Source of the DNA: Hyaloscypha bicolor E
Taxonomy: Eukaryota > Ascomycota > Leotiomycetes > Helotiales > Hyaloscyphaceae
DNA: 64,000 bases
Assembly: GCF_002865645.1 (NCBI RefSeq)
Contig: NW_020194589.1
Span: 3,013,750 to 3,077,749 of the forward strand
Reading direction: 5' to 3'
Numbering within the stretch: the stretch's first letter is position 1; each line of letters opens with the position of its first letter. Positions 21,848-32,027 of this stretch are shown here, in pieces. Under the pieces are notes generated by a model. That model saw only the letters and a list, made by a program, of their open reading frames with translations, was not told the origin of the DNA and did not search any database. Position numbers and translations under genes: made by a program.

Positions 21848-23032
21848 ATGTCCTTCACCACGCGCTTCCAGCCGAACTGGCACGAGAGACAGGTAGCTGC
21901 TCGCACTGATATTGAGTCTGGAAACTTGCGAGCATGTTCTTGGTCACTCTCGGCTCCGAGGGAAGTAATGGACTTGGTCCGCAGCACCTCCGCTTCACGG
22001 GTTCGGTCGGTGATGGGCGATGCCACCTTCATATTGTTCCCCAAATTCCCCACCGAATTACGAGGAATGATCTGGCATTATTCTCTATCTTCTCAGCTTG
22101 TTGAGTTATTCTGGGATGAAAGCATCGGAGTGTGCAAGTCTTCCTGTCCGCCGCCGGCCGCACTCTCGGTGAACAAGGAGTCAAGAGAGGTTGCTCTCGA
22201 GTGCTACAAGCTTTGTTTTGGAACTTCGGTGGCACCAGCAAAGATCTATTTTGATATGACAGTTGATGAGTTGTATCTCGGGATTGGCAACATTGTTGCA
22301 TCGAGTGACGGCCTACTTGACGGCGTTTTGAGCGCTCTTGCTCCAGAAGATGTCTCTCAAATCAGACACCTCATTATTGACAGCGATATATTGCAAGATA
22401 ACCCTCTACCTAGTACAGGCATCCAAGGCTTGGCTGATAGTCTTCAGTCCATCACCATAATTAAACCGGAATCTCGTGGGGACTTTGTCTCGGAGCTGGT
22501 AAACACCAAACCTGTTGAACATGACGTTTGGTTATTTGGTGAGGATGGAAGGACGCGGCGGTGGCCAGACAGGACTATTAAAGAAGGGAGAGAGCAGACT
22601 TGGGAAGTTAAGGATGAATTTACTTCTGAAGAGTTTGAAAAGCTGATGGTTGGACCGAACGGCTTCCGGACACTGCCAAGGTTCGTGACGCAAGAGAGGC
22701 TGAAGCAGGATGAAAGATGGGCCAAGCGAATGGATTTCCTTCAAAAGACTGTACTTTGGGTTAACGGTTGCCTCTATGCCAGGGACGGCTTGATCGAGAA
22801 GCTTATCGCCATGGAAGACCTAGACACCGCCATATACACAAAACTCTCACTCTTGGTCAGTGGGAGAAGTGAATGGGTTTTGGACCCACTGTTGGTCTAC
22901 GCCTATCAAACCACATGCGTCTGCCCCGTTGGCCACATGAAGAAAGATCAAGTTCCAGACTGGTACCCAGACGTTTCCGGAGTGGATTTAAGATCTCTTC
23001 TGAAGAAAGTAGAGGGCACAGGTTCTTCATGA
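21848..23032 (+). CDS. 2EXR-domain protein, paralogue 3
   Basis: Single-exon protein of 394 aa. The leader is shorter and diverged (FQPNWHERQ). The domain core is clear: APREVMDLVRST, FPKFPTELRGMIWHYSLSSQLVELFWDESIGVC, the second ExR in NKESREVALECYKL, and KIYFDMTVDELYLGIGN, which matches YLDPHIDEVYLGIGN and YFDFGVDALFLGVGN in the other two copies. The C-terminus has TTCVCPVGHMKKD and a GVDLRSLLKKVE helix. There is no membrane tail. Gene order and shared motifs indicate tandem duplication; function is unknown. Confidence 0.85.
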   Translation: MSFTTRFQPNWHERQVAARTDIESGNLRACSWSLSAPREVMDLVRSTSASRVRSVMGDATFILFPKFPTELRGMIWHYSLSSQLVELFWDESIGVCKSSCPPPAALSVNKESREVALECYKLCFGTSVAPAKIYFDMTVDELYLGIGNIVASSDGLLDGVLSALAPEDVSQIRHLIIDSDILQDNPLPSTGIQGLADSLQSITIIKPESRGDFVSELVNTKPVEHDVWLFGEDGRTRRWPDRTIKEGREQTWEVKDEFTSEEFEKLMVGPNGFRTLPRFVTQERLKQDERWAKRMDFLQKTVLWVNGCLYARDGLIEKLIAMEDLDTAIYTKLSLLVSGRSEWVLDPLLVYAYQTTCVCPVGHMKKDQVPDWYPDVSGVDLRSLLKKVEGTGSS

Positions 23033-23630
23033 ATAGCGGGTCATCAGCAGTGTACCAACTCTGAATGCCGTTGGATTGGGGTCGAGAGAAATGGCTGTTG
23101 TAATATTTGAGATGCTTTCTGGTGCTTGGTTGCCCTGGCACTTCGCTTCCTATGCGCAACATTGCTGCACCATGTCCGAGATGCTGCCAACAAGTAAAAG
23201 AATTCTATCTACCAACATTAAATGTCCCAATGAGTTCACAAAATATGACCCCAAAAATTCTTACTCCAGGATTTATGCTTATGTTTCAAAAAAGAAAAGC
23301 ATGACCTGAACAATTGCTTGCTCAATTTAAAACTCAAAGACTTCGGTACTATCAATCCTAGAGCTTTCAATCCATTTGAATTCCATTGCATTGAGATCAC
23401 GTGAAGTGTCAATATTGAATAGGAGGTGGCTAGAATAAGCGAGGCGACTTCCCAAAGTCCCTCGAAACTTCCTCTTTAAATTTCGACACCCACCTTCTTT
23501 CTACCCAAGACCGCGCTCGCTTTTCAAAACGTCTTCTTTGATGAGAATTGAACCTGATCGCATCTTCCGATTGTCTTTCTCGGTATTCTGAAGGCACGTC
23601 TCCTTCGACAATACGTGAGCTCTCCCGCTC
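23033..23630. other. Intergenic, left of the inverted-repeat segment
   Basis: Non-coding by composition. It includes a CACGTG at 23399-23404. No gene is supported. Confidence 0.4.
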
Positions 23631-23775
23631 TATCACGACCCGTGGCTGGTGTTCTGGATACAGAATCAGCTGTATTGGGTGTGTGTATGTACGTCTAAAG
23701 AGGGAAGAAGGAGCGGGGAGCTCGAGAACTAAGATACAGGGTGTCGCGCTAAGCTAAGTCACGTGCGATACAACA
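23631..23775 (+). repeat. Left inverted repeat arm
   Basis: Left arm of the 2.2-kb segment; it aligns with the reverse complement of 25650-25789 with scattered mismatches and small gaps. Weaker similarity may reach a CTTTCAG word near 23800. Confidence 0.7.
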
Positions 23776-24125
23776 CGCTCACTCTCGTCGCTTTCAGTCC
23801 AACCTACCCGTCACATACCGCAAAGTCACCACCTGCACTGACTCAACTCAACTCAGCACGCGTGATCAAGTTATTTGGTTCTGAGCTTGTGACCTGAAGG
23901 TAACATTCTTCCCTTTTTCGTCTTGGATATGCATTAACCAGGATAGGAGTAGTCAGATTATCGCATACTCCAAAGCACACACTCGGAACGAAGCCGACAA
24001 TAATCCAAAGCAATCCGAAACATGCCGGAATACCGCCAATTCGTGTTGAAATTGCCTGAATACCCAATCGGCACTAAGTGTCTCTATTACCTGGATCATT
24101 TGGAGGGCAGAACCCACCCCCCGAA

Positions 24126-24475
24126 ATTATGCCCCAAGAAGTTCTGGACATTGTAGCTAGAACGGTCGTCCCGAGGCCCATCATCAATGGGGACTTCAAG
24201 TTTACTCTCTTCCAAAACTCCCCATCGAGTTGTGTCGAATGATCTGGCTCAAAAGTCTTCCAGGTCCGCGAATTATTGAGGTCCAGTGCTGGCTTAGGGA
24301 TGAATATGATTTTTGCTATTCTGATTGTCCGATCCCAACAGCGCTTCTTGTCAACCGCGAAGCCGCAAATAGGAGAGAGCCTCGATATTTTCTTTCTGGC
24401 CTAGGAGAATTACTAAGGCGTAATGGCAATTATTATCGGGAAAATAGAAGCCCAGAACAGAAAACAGATTGCTGA
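24126..24475 (+). pseudogene. Truncated, frameshifted 2EXR fragment
   Basis: Starting at 24126 the frame reads MPQEVLDIVART...FKFTLFQ, matching the paralogues' APREVMDLVRST...FILFPKFP. At about 24214 the frame must shift by one base; the continuation reads LPIELCRMIWLKSLPGPRIIEV, then SDCPIPTALLVNREAANR, covering the first ExR motif (ELC, the Arg displaced) and the start of the second. It ends near the second motif and lacks the C-terminal half with the CxCxxGH motif. It is a decayed fourth copy, lying inside the inverted-repeat segment. Confidence 0.75.
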
Positions 24476-25079
24476 GGTATTAGAGCTCCTAGATTTTCAA
24501 ATAGGCCGACTGCTGGAGGAGACTTTTAAAGATACTGAGAACCAAGTACGTATACCGGTTGCTGATTTGGTTAGGGGGATGTGGGCATAATAATGCCGTG
24601 TAATTGGGATAAAATAATGCATTTAGCAATATGGACCTAAGGAGGAGGACCAGAATGCACGCAGAGGGGAGAGCGGTAAATAAGGGACTGGTTCCCAGAT
24701 TTGACGAGAGTCTCTTCCTAAACTAGAGCAGAATTATACGATCTTTATGTATATAAAAATCGGGCTCTTTACCGTTGAGAGCCTTGATTGCACGGTCTGA
24801 ACTTTCAGCTAAATTGCCGGCAGTAGCTTAGCATTATGAACTCCGTTTGCAGACCGCCTACTTGTTGAGGACTTCAGAATTTTGTCTTGTAATTAGCTAG
24901 TAATAAGGTTGCTGCGCCTGTATGGCGTCTATTCGAAGCTGCAGCGGGTCGTGTATACATATCATATCAGTGTGCCCCTGCCAACCCCTGCAACACCCCT
25001 GTTTTGCTCGCGTAGCATTCCCAAAACATGGGTGTACGCCCAAAGTAGTAATTTTTGATCTCGACTCTCTTTTAGATGC

Positions 25080-25120
25080 ATAAGCACCCGTTCTAGGGTT
25101 TGGCTAGAGAGGGTGCTTAT
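25080..25120. repeat. Hairpin, 10-bp perfect arms
   Basis: ATAAGCACCC (25080-25089) is followed after 21 nt by its exact reverse complement GGGTGCTTAT (25111-25120); the loop itself has complementary CTAG words. It lies inside the inverted-repeat segment. Role unknown. Confidence 0.7.
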
Positions 25121-25649
25121 ACAATTGAAAATTTGATTCCCTTCTAGCCCCCTTCCCCCGCGCTAATTTTTGCAAATTTATCGTAAAGTAAGGCTTTCTT
25201 TTTCGGCTATTCTTTTAGCCCCCGGCATGCGCACAAAAGGCAGGCAAGATGCACGTCCGGCTCTTGCCCCTTGTAATCGCTTAAGAAGTATATCCTCAAG
25301 GCATGCGTGTTCTGGCTTGCTCGGGTACGTGGATGTGTTTCGCACGCCGTCGCGCGCCGAAGGCGCATAACGCCGTGCCCTTAGCCCATTAAGGTCCTAG
25401 TATTAGTAGAGATAAGCTTTAGGACTCCCAGGATTAGCACGATGGCTAGTTAATTTCACTGGGAGGTTCCCTACAAGTCATCCCTTAGCCAGTCAAATAA
25501 GTTGTCTCTGCAGCACGTATGCACTGCACCCAAATTTAAGACAATTTATTTGACTTGAATCCATCTTTGACGGGTTGTGCCGTTGATCTAGTAAGTTTAA
25601 TTCGCGCAAAGGCTGAAAGCTGAAAGCTGGAGGAAGGGAAAGTGCTGTG

Positions 25650-25789
25650 TTATCACGTGACATCTTAGCGCGGCACCCTGTATCTTATTCTCTCGAGCTC
25701 CCCGCTCCTTCTTCTCTCTTTAGACGTACACCACACACCCAATACAGCTGTTTTCCGCTGAGAACACCAGCTCTAGGGTCGTGATAGAA
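25650..25789 (-). repeat. Right inverted repeat arm
   Basis: Right arm of the 2.2-kb segment, inverse of 23631-23775; see the element entry for shared blocks. Confidence 0.7.
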
Positions 25790-25871
25790 AGCAAGGCGTT
25801 GAATAGGGCTTCTCTGCAGCAGCCAATTGTAGCACAACATGTGTATCACTAATCAGCTTCTATCATCGCTT

Positions 25872-26318
25872 TCAGTTTTTACCACATATTGTGGAATGAA
25901 GAGAAGCTGAACTAAAACCTCATATGATATGATTCATGCATGTATGGCAACTCCCACATATTGTGGAATGAAGAGAAGCTGAACTAAAACCTCATATGAC
26001 ACGATTCATGCATGTATGGCAACTTCGAAGCTTCCGGTAGTACAAAGTCAAGCAATGAAAAGTATACTTTCAGCTTTGACCACATATTGTGGAAGCAAGA
26101 GAAGCTGAACTAAAACCTCATATGACGTGATTCATGAATATATGGCAACTTCGAAGCTTCCGGTAGTACAAAGTCAAGTAATGAAAAGTATACTTTCAGC
26201 TTTGACCACATATTGTGGAAGCAAGAGAAGCTGAACTAAAACCTCATATGACGTGATTCATGAATATATGGCAACTTCGAAGCTTCCGGTAGTACAAATT
26301 CAAGCAACGAGAAGTATA
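25872..26318. repeat. Tandem array upstream of the lectin gene (126-bp unit)
   Basis: The palindromic core CCACATATTGTGGAA occurs at about 25882, 25954, 26080 and 26206, so spacing is 72, 126 and 126 bp. Each core is followed by GAGAAGCTGAACTAAAACCTCATATGA, ATTCATG and TATGGCAACT. The longer units add a CTTCGAAGCTTCCGGTAGTA block and a GAAAAGTATACTTTCAGC block. The last two full units are almost identical, so the expansion is recent. The array ends about 100 bp before the lectin start codon. Confidence 0.9.
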
Positions 26319-26418
26319 AATTGCCGCCCTTCGTCGTCTCATTCTTATAGCTAACTTCCTTCTGATTCTTCATTCTCCCTATAAATTCATTCAGAATATA
26401 CCGAAATATTTATTCATC

Positions 26419-27068
26419 ATGTCTACCTATAAAGGTCCAGGTACTTACTACATCATCAACGCCGCCACTCAAACGGCTTTGGATCTGTATTTAGGTGGGT
26501 CGGCTGCAGGCACCGCCATCAGTGGCTGGTAAGCTTCTATTTTCTTCAGACAATCTTACTGTATATTTACTTCGCCGCTTGCTAATTAACAATAGGGAAG
26601 CTAGTTTCGATAGCAACACCCACCAGATCTGGCTCATTGCCGACGTAGGTCGCGGCCAAGTCCTCATTCTTAACCAAGGGACCGGAACCTTTGTCACCTC
26701 TCCTCAGGGTACGTATCTTATAATTTTCTTCTTTACAGCCTACAATTATCCTTCTTCCTGCAACCTCATCACCTTCCTAAACACCCTTACTAAGCTTTAA
26801 ATACAAATCAGATCTTCAACCAACCTCAAACCCTACCCCCGCTACACTTGCCTCTGTCAAGGGCGACCCAGGCACACCAAGCGAGCTTTATAGGCGCTGG
26901 ATCGTGCAACCACAAAGTGATGGCAATGTTGCATTTTCGAGCGTAGCTTATCCAACAAAAGTGCTTGATCTGGACAATGGGGGCAAGGCTAATGGAACGC
27001 CGGTTCTCGCCTGGGGAGATCATCAAGGAAGTAACCAGCGCTGGCAATTGGTTCCCTATTTTGGTTAG
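26419..27068 (+). CDS. Small beta-trefoil (ricin-B-type) lectin-domain protein
   Basis: Three exons, 26419-26528, 26596-26708 and 26812-27068, give 159 aa with phases closing. The protein shows beta-trefoil lectin repeats: GTYYIINAATQTALDL at the N-terminus, a middle repeat around HQIWLIADVGRGQVLILNQG, and a C-terminal repeat with VLDLDNGG...TPVLAWGDHQGSNQRWQLVP, containing the Q-x-W signature (QRWQLVP). No signal peptide or second domain is present, so it is a stand-alone, probably cytosolic carbohydrate-binding protein like those of other fungi; no toxic enzymatic chain is present. Ligand and role are unknown. It sits in gene-poor DNA behind the tandem promoter array. Confidence 0.82.
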
Positions 27069-27770
27069 GGGAAGACATGAACCTATTGACTAGTCGCTAT
27101 GCGGGGGACAAGAGAATAGGTTGGAGGTTTGAGAAGAGGGAAAGATTGAATATTGGATTTATGTCTATCTGTCCTACTTCGCTTGCATAAAACTTCCATG
27201 CAGTGAAATCGAAATTGTGTCGACCTTCACTATAAGTTCCATTGTCAAAAATATTATTTTGGTAAATTCTTGGGCTTGAAGTATGACGGTTATCTTGCCA
27301 CACTCAAGACGTCACTACGTTTCCGGACGATCATTGTAGTGGAGTCCGTATTAGTACTAGTCGTATATTTCAAGCAAGCAATCGCTTTACTTACTATCTC
27401 TGCTATAGATGGCGGCCACGATGCATGGTCCCTAGATCCATACGTAGTATATCGACCATGCTTGCAAATGATTAGAGCGACGTCGATACCATCGAATTCT
27501 CCTAATTCATAGGCTTCCTTAATTAAGGTATCCTTTCTCCTGTTTAATCCCTCGTTCTTTCTCTTTCTTCTTTTTCCCCTTGTCATTTCGTTTGACGTTT
27601 GTAGTACCCATTAATATTAAAAGGTGATCTGCCCAGGTCAGTTTTGATACACTTCGAGTATTAAACCTGAAGCATTTGAGAGGTCGTCTCTTGTTCTAGG
27701 CCGTGTTTTGTCAACCACCCTCTGTTCTGATAGTTGTCTTTGAGGACTTTCGTATTGGTGGCTAACAGGG
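27069..27770. other. Intergenic, nothing recognised
   Basis: Short open frames exist on both strands but none has recognisable content. Confidence 0.4.
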
Positions 27771-27784
27771 GTATAGGAACCGAT

Positions 27785-27965
27785 TTTGAGCCCACGGTTT
27801 GATTGCACAATAAGGGGCCTGAATCGATCACCTCCAAACCGAGGTGGTGGGGAGCTGCATTTGAACCCTCAATCCTCCAAATCTTGATTTGCGCAATGGA
27901 GGGCCTGAATCGGTCCCCCTGAATCTAAGTAGTGGGGAGCCAGATTTGGACCCCTTCAATTCTAA
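27785..27965. repeat. Imperfect ~88-bp tandem duplication
   Basis: Two adjacent copies share GATT-GC-CAAT--(A/G)GGGCCTGAATCG, GTGGGGAGC and the (T/G)ATTTG(A/G)ACCC blocks. Divergence is substantial. No coding content. Confidence 0.6.
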
Positions 27966-28059
27966 AAATAGGCTGATCTCTATAAGCCCCTTTATAGCGC
28001 CACTTGCCCTCACGATGTGCGATTCTGCTTAGTTCTTGTTCTTTTCACAAGACTAGAGA

Positions 28060-28380
28060 AGCGGGAGTGATCGGCGGCCGGAAATGATTGTGACACTATA
28101 TGGCCGGTATGATCTATCTCACTCCTTATTATCTTGATATGGCTAACACCCTTCACTAGGCATAAAACCCAGATGTGGTAGCCTATTGCTAACGAGATGG
28201 CGCTTCCTTGGAGAACTATAGAGAAAATATACTGGCAGTTCCACAGAGAACGAACTACTATACGGAAAGCCATGAGAAGAAACAAGGAAAAGTCGTCCAG
28301 CCCAGCAGCTTCACTAAAGGAGCTTACTCCACCATTATTAGCGTTACATAGCATGGCGGAGACACCTACACTACTACCGT
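28060..28380 (+). pseudogene. Possible relic of a Myb-like DNA-binding protein
   Basis: A short frame contains MALPWRTIEKIYWQFHRE, which resembles the end of a Myb-like or SANT-type module found in many fungal proteins (WRxVExMHWQLG). Neither a start nor a full domain is present, and surrounding DNA is AT-rich. Weak call. Confidence 0.2.
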
Positions 28381-28429
28381 AGAAGACTATTGCCGGGATT
28401 ATTAGTATAAATTAACAAGGATATCACAC

Positions 28430-28860
28430 TGTATATAAAGACAATTATTCCGAGTATATCTTCATTACTCATATAACTGAAAAGCAAGGTTTATAGAGAA
28501 AACCGGAAATTCGTATTACTAGCAAGATATCTTAGGTAATAAGTTCGATTTAGAAATTAATATTAAAGCACACGTTACAGGAATACGTTATATTATTATA
28601 TTAGATGCCAAGGTAGTTCAGGTTCTAGTATTAATCTTTGATGTGCTCTAAGTTTTATTATACAGAAATTTTATACTTCAAGCCAAAGCAGTCTGCACTG
28701 CCCTGTAGAACTCAGCCTACTTTGGCTTGAAGTATGAATAAAGCACATATGCTATCTTATAATATATTAATATAATGTACTTCAAACGTAATTACTCTGG
28801 GGTATAGTAGTTCAACCCGATCTACTTGCAGTTGTAATACTCTAAATCTAAAAATAGTTT
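28430..28860. other. AT-rich degenerate DNA
   Basis: Strongly AT-rich with no open frames of note; the pattern would fit decayed or RIP-mutated repeat DNA, but RIP dinucleotide indices were not computed. Confidence 0.4.
28673..28735. repeat. Hairpin with 16-bp perfect arms
   Basis: ATACTTCAAGCCAAAG at 28673-28688 is matched exactly by its reverse complement CTTTGGCTTGAAGTAT at 28720-28735 across a 31-nt loop. It could be a very short foldback element or the ends of a deleted transposon. Confidence 0.85.
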
Positions 28861-30190
28861 CAGTTCTGTTCTATCCTTCTCCAATTAGACCTCGTGATGG
28901 TTGCAGCACGAAAGAATAACATCATCGGAACAACTTCCAAGGGGGTACTCAGAAGTATGCCTCCTAGGCATATAAAAAGTCAGTGCTAGAGTCGATACTG
29001 GTAATGAAGCCACATTTTCAGCCATGTAGGGGAATATGCAAGTTTCCAAATTAGTGGATGAGATAAAGGTCACAACACATATGATTCATTCTTGGATAGG
29101 ATATCTTTTTGCGATTTGCAACAAAAGAAATTGATTTCTCACTTACAATAGCAAGACACATTATGTATGCATATGAGGCATACTTTTGAGTACTTAAGTG
29201 GTCCTCATTCCAATGCTTCTAGAACAAGCAGTCGCGATCGCATCAGACCACCTCCACCTGTTTTATCCTCTTGCGATATGCAACAAAGCTTGAAATATGT
29301 TGATGAAAGATGTTTTGATTGGAAGAGCAAAGTACCAGTAAGCGCCTCCTGCAATTTACAATGTGCAGCAAAAAAAGAAGCCTTATATTGAAGCCACATC
29401 CCAAGCCACACAAGTTACGTGCCAGCTGCCCGGGATCCAACTACTTTTACGATATGCAACAAAAGGGCTACGTGAATTGGCTGTGGCCCAAGTACAACAT
29501 ACAAAAAAGCTTGCTATGGAGCTGGAGCAAGCTCGAGGGACGGCAGATTCAGCTAGGATGGGATGGTGAAAGCAGGGCACACAGAGGGGTTTCTGAGGAG
29601 GGTTCCAAAGACACCGGGAACCAAGTGCGCACAACCAATACGCAAAAGGATATTCACGTCATGCTCAGGTAACTATGTCTTATCTGGAATCTGCAATTGA
29701 AGCAGGCAAGGACCTCGAACGCGATGTCAATGGCATAGGGTCAAAGGAAGCCTTGAATGGTTATTTCTAGCCAGGTCTGTGGGTTCCAAATCCATGGTGT
29801 CCTTCAGGAATAAGTGAGTTTAGAGGGTTAGGTTGGATGATTGTACATATGAGCTTTGGTTCTGGTTCTTTGATCTCTGTGTATATACGCGCCTTGTTAT
29901 ATAAGGTTGTCATTAATGTCTATATCCCTATTATATAATGGGGATAAAAAATATAGTTGAAGCGCAGGATTCGCTCCTTTGGTGATTGAGATTGTTCCTT
30001 AGGTCAATATCTTGGCTAGTATAGCAAAACTTCGAGCAAGCTAAAAACTTGCACTATGACTCAAACTGCTCTGGCTAATAATATAAAATTCCAGAGCATT
30101 CCTCTAATCTACAGAACAAAAATCAAAACCTAAAACATTTCCATATTAATTTCTATAGATCACATTTAATCCAGGCCAGTGTCAGGTCTC
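28860..30190. other. Gene-poor region with short dispersed repeats
   Basis: No gene is recognised. The word GCGAT(A/T)TGCAACAAA recurs near 29110 and 29273, with a variant near 29452. An imperfect inverted pair lies around 28947-28976 and 29168-29198 (GTACTCA-AAGTATGCCTC and its complement). These look like remnants of mobile DNA. Confidence 0.4.
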
Positions 30191-30208
30191 AGACTCACTT
30201 GCTCGCGT

Positions 30209-30360
30209 ACGGCGCCATTATCTGAATGATACCGTGGGCATTAGGCACTGGATTGAGCACGGTGCTGTCATTTGAACAGTACTGTGTGCATTGCAGCACT
30301 GGATCCAACACGGTGCTGTCATTTGAACGGTACCGTGGGCATTGCGGCAATGGATCTAGC
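30209..30360. repeat. 51-bp minisatellite, three copies
   Basis: Three contiguous units of 50, 51 and 51 bp with ACGGTGCTGTCATTTGAAC, GTACCGTGGGCATTGC and GCACTGGATC blocks. A 51-bp period keeps the frame open on the minus strand (17-residue repeat), but no gene is supported there. Confidence 0.85.
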
Positions 30361-30888
30361 ACGGGCGCGCCAAAGACCATACGGTACTTTCGTAATTTGC
30401 CAAGCACGAGTTAGCCATGGAGCGCCATTGACCGAAGTACCTCCAAATCGACATTATCAACTTGGGGATAGCGGACCTCGAAGATTGGATCCTATAGATG
30501 TTTACGTCTCGCAGCTGTTTGCTCCTGCCGTATTAAGCATCAGCAATACCTCACTGCTCCAGAATGGTCTCCAGATCTTTCAGAGGTAGATCTTGGATGC
30601 TGGCTAATCTACGTAGCAGCTTGAAGGGTTGCAGTAAGTGAGGCGCGAAGAGAAACGGAAACTCCAAATTGTGTGTTATTTTTATTGGCTTGGCTCTCTG
30701 GCTCTTCTTTCTAGAAGAGACTTCTGGTGACAATAGCTGGTTTTCAGAATTTGAAATCATCAAATCATTCCAGTCCCAATTCAGTGACGCTCGTGACTAT
30801 GTTCCAGCCCCAGTCAAGTTTCCCCAAAATAATCAGCCATGCCACTGTGTGTAAAGTACCTGTATCCTCCCTCATCGAAGCAATGCTC

Positions 30889-31584
30889 TCAAAATCGCAA
30901 TCCGGAGAGAGGAGAAGGCTCCCTCTGCTTCGCTGCCCCAAGACCACGTCTCCTCGTACCCATCGGAGTCCCGACCTTCGCCAACCTAATCTCTCCGTGT
31001 TCGACCACCATCTTCTTCGCCTCACCACCTTCGTTCTCAGTCCTTCTACGACGACCCAGCAACTGCTCCTCGATCTGCTTCTCCTGCTCCAGGTCAGCAA
31101 AACTCCCAGTCTCCCACCAAGCTCCCATCATCCCACAGCCGTCTCGACCACCCAACAAGAACACATACCTCCATCAACCCCTCCAACCTCTCAATATCTT
31201 CATCCCATCGTCTAATCTCCTCTTTCAACGCCCTAATCCTCTCCTGCTTCTGCTTCCTCGCCTCCTCCATAAGCTGCCACGCCCAACCCACAACAAGCCA
31301 CGCATTCACCAGCACGAATATCACCTGATTGAGACGAGCGCCGCCGGGCGAACGCATGAGCTCTTCGTAGCCGAGGAGACGGAAGATGTGTTCGTTGAGG
31401 TGCGTGAGGATGAAGGCGAGGGGAATGGCGAGGAAGATGTCCCAGAGGACTGTGGTAGGAGATTGAGGTCGTTAGCGATTTGTGTGAGATCCTGGGGAGG
31501 AAGGGAAGAGGGAGGGGACGAACCAAGAACCAAACCTGGATGGGTGAAGGCGAAGAAACTGCTTTTGTTTGGGTCGGAAGCCAT
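30889..31584 (-). CDS. Small conserved-looking membrane / coiled-coil protein
   Basis: Three exons (minus) 31584-31536, 31449-31169 and 31110-30889 give 183 aa with phases closing. The protein begins MASDPNKSSFFAFTHP, then a hydrophobic helix VLWDIFLAIPLAFILTHL, the segment LGYEELMRSPGGARLNQ, and a second helix VIFVLVNAWLVVGWAWQL. A charged coiled coil follows (EEARKQKQERIRALKEEI through LEQEKQIEEQLLGRRRR), and the tail is basic. I do not recognise a named family. Clean introns and strong segmental organisation argue for a real gene, a two-pass organelle or ER membrane protein with a cytosolic coiled coil. Confidence 0.65.
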
Positions 31585-32027
31585 GATTACTTCTTCTGTT
31601 TCGAAGGAAGTGGTGCAGTAGTGTTGTTCGCAAGAGTTTTTTGAAGCGAAGTTTTGGAAAGCAAGACGAAGTCGAGATTTTCTGTGAACAAGGACAACGA
31701 AGGCTCGCCTTAATTTAGAGTCGGAAGAGATGGAAAATACGGGAAGGCGGTGTCGTCCTCTTGGCCAATTCACTAACAAGCATACAAAAGATGAATCGCA
31801 AACTTGGAGGCTAGTACTGAAAAGTCTCCTTTTACTAGGAATAACAGTACTAAAAATGATAACATAACCATTGTGGCTTGCTTAATGGCTGAGTGAGGAC
31901 TCCTTAGTCGTTCATACTCAACAAAAAGAGTAAGGATGCTGCTGCACCGGACCCCCTTTATACAAAAGCGAGCCGTCCCCCAAACAAACCATTCATCCAC
32001 CTTCGCCCAAGACAAGTCAAGCTCTGC
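31585..32027. other. Intergenic, nothing recognised
   Basis: Spacer holding the promoter side of the small membrane-protein gene and the 3' end of the RhoGAP gene, both on the minus strand. No distinctive element was seen. Confidence 0.4.

Larger units (their letters stand above)
23631..25789. mobile_element. 2.2-kb segment bounded by ~150-bp inverted repeats, candidate non-autonomous DNA transposon
   Basis: The left arm (about 23631-23775) and right arm (about 25650-25789) are inverted copies. Shared blocks include TATCACGACCC/GGGTCGTGATA at the outer ends, GCTGGTGTTCT, CAGCTGTATTGGGTGTGTG, TACGTCTAAAGAG, GAAGGAGCGGGGAGCTCGAG, AAGATACAGGGTG and CGCGCTAAG. Outer ends are flanked by TA on both sides, which would fit a TA-duplicating (Tc1/mariner-like) insertion. 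No transposase frame was found inside, so it would be non-autonomous. The interior holds a frameshifted 2EXR fragment and a hairpin at 25080-25120. An alternative is two solo insertions in opposite orientation. Confidence 0.6.

Noticed and set aside
29319..29672. 117-aa plus-strand frame in the gene-poor region
   Set aside because: No protein-like periodicity or motif, and it overlaps the GCGATATGCAACAAA repeats.
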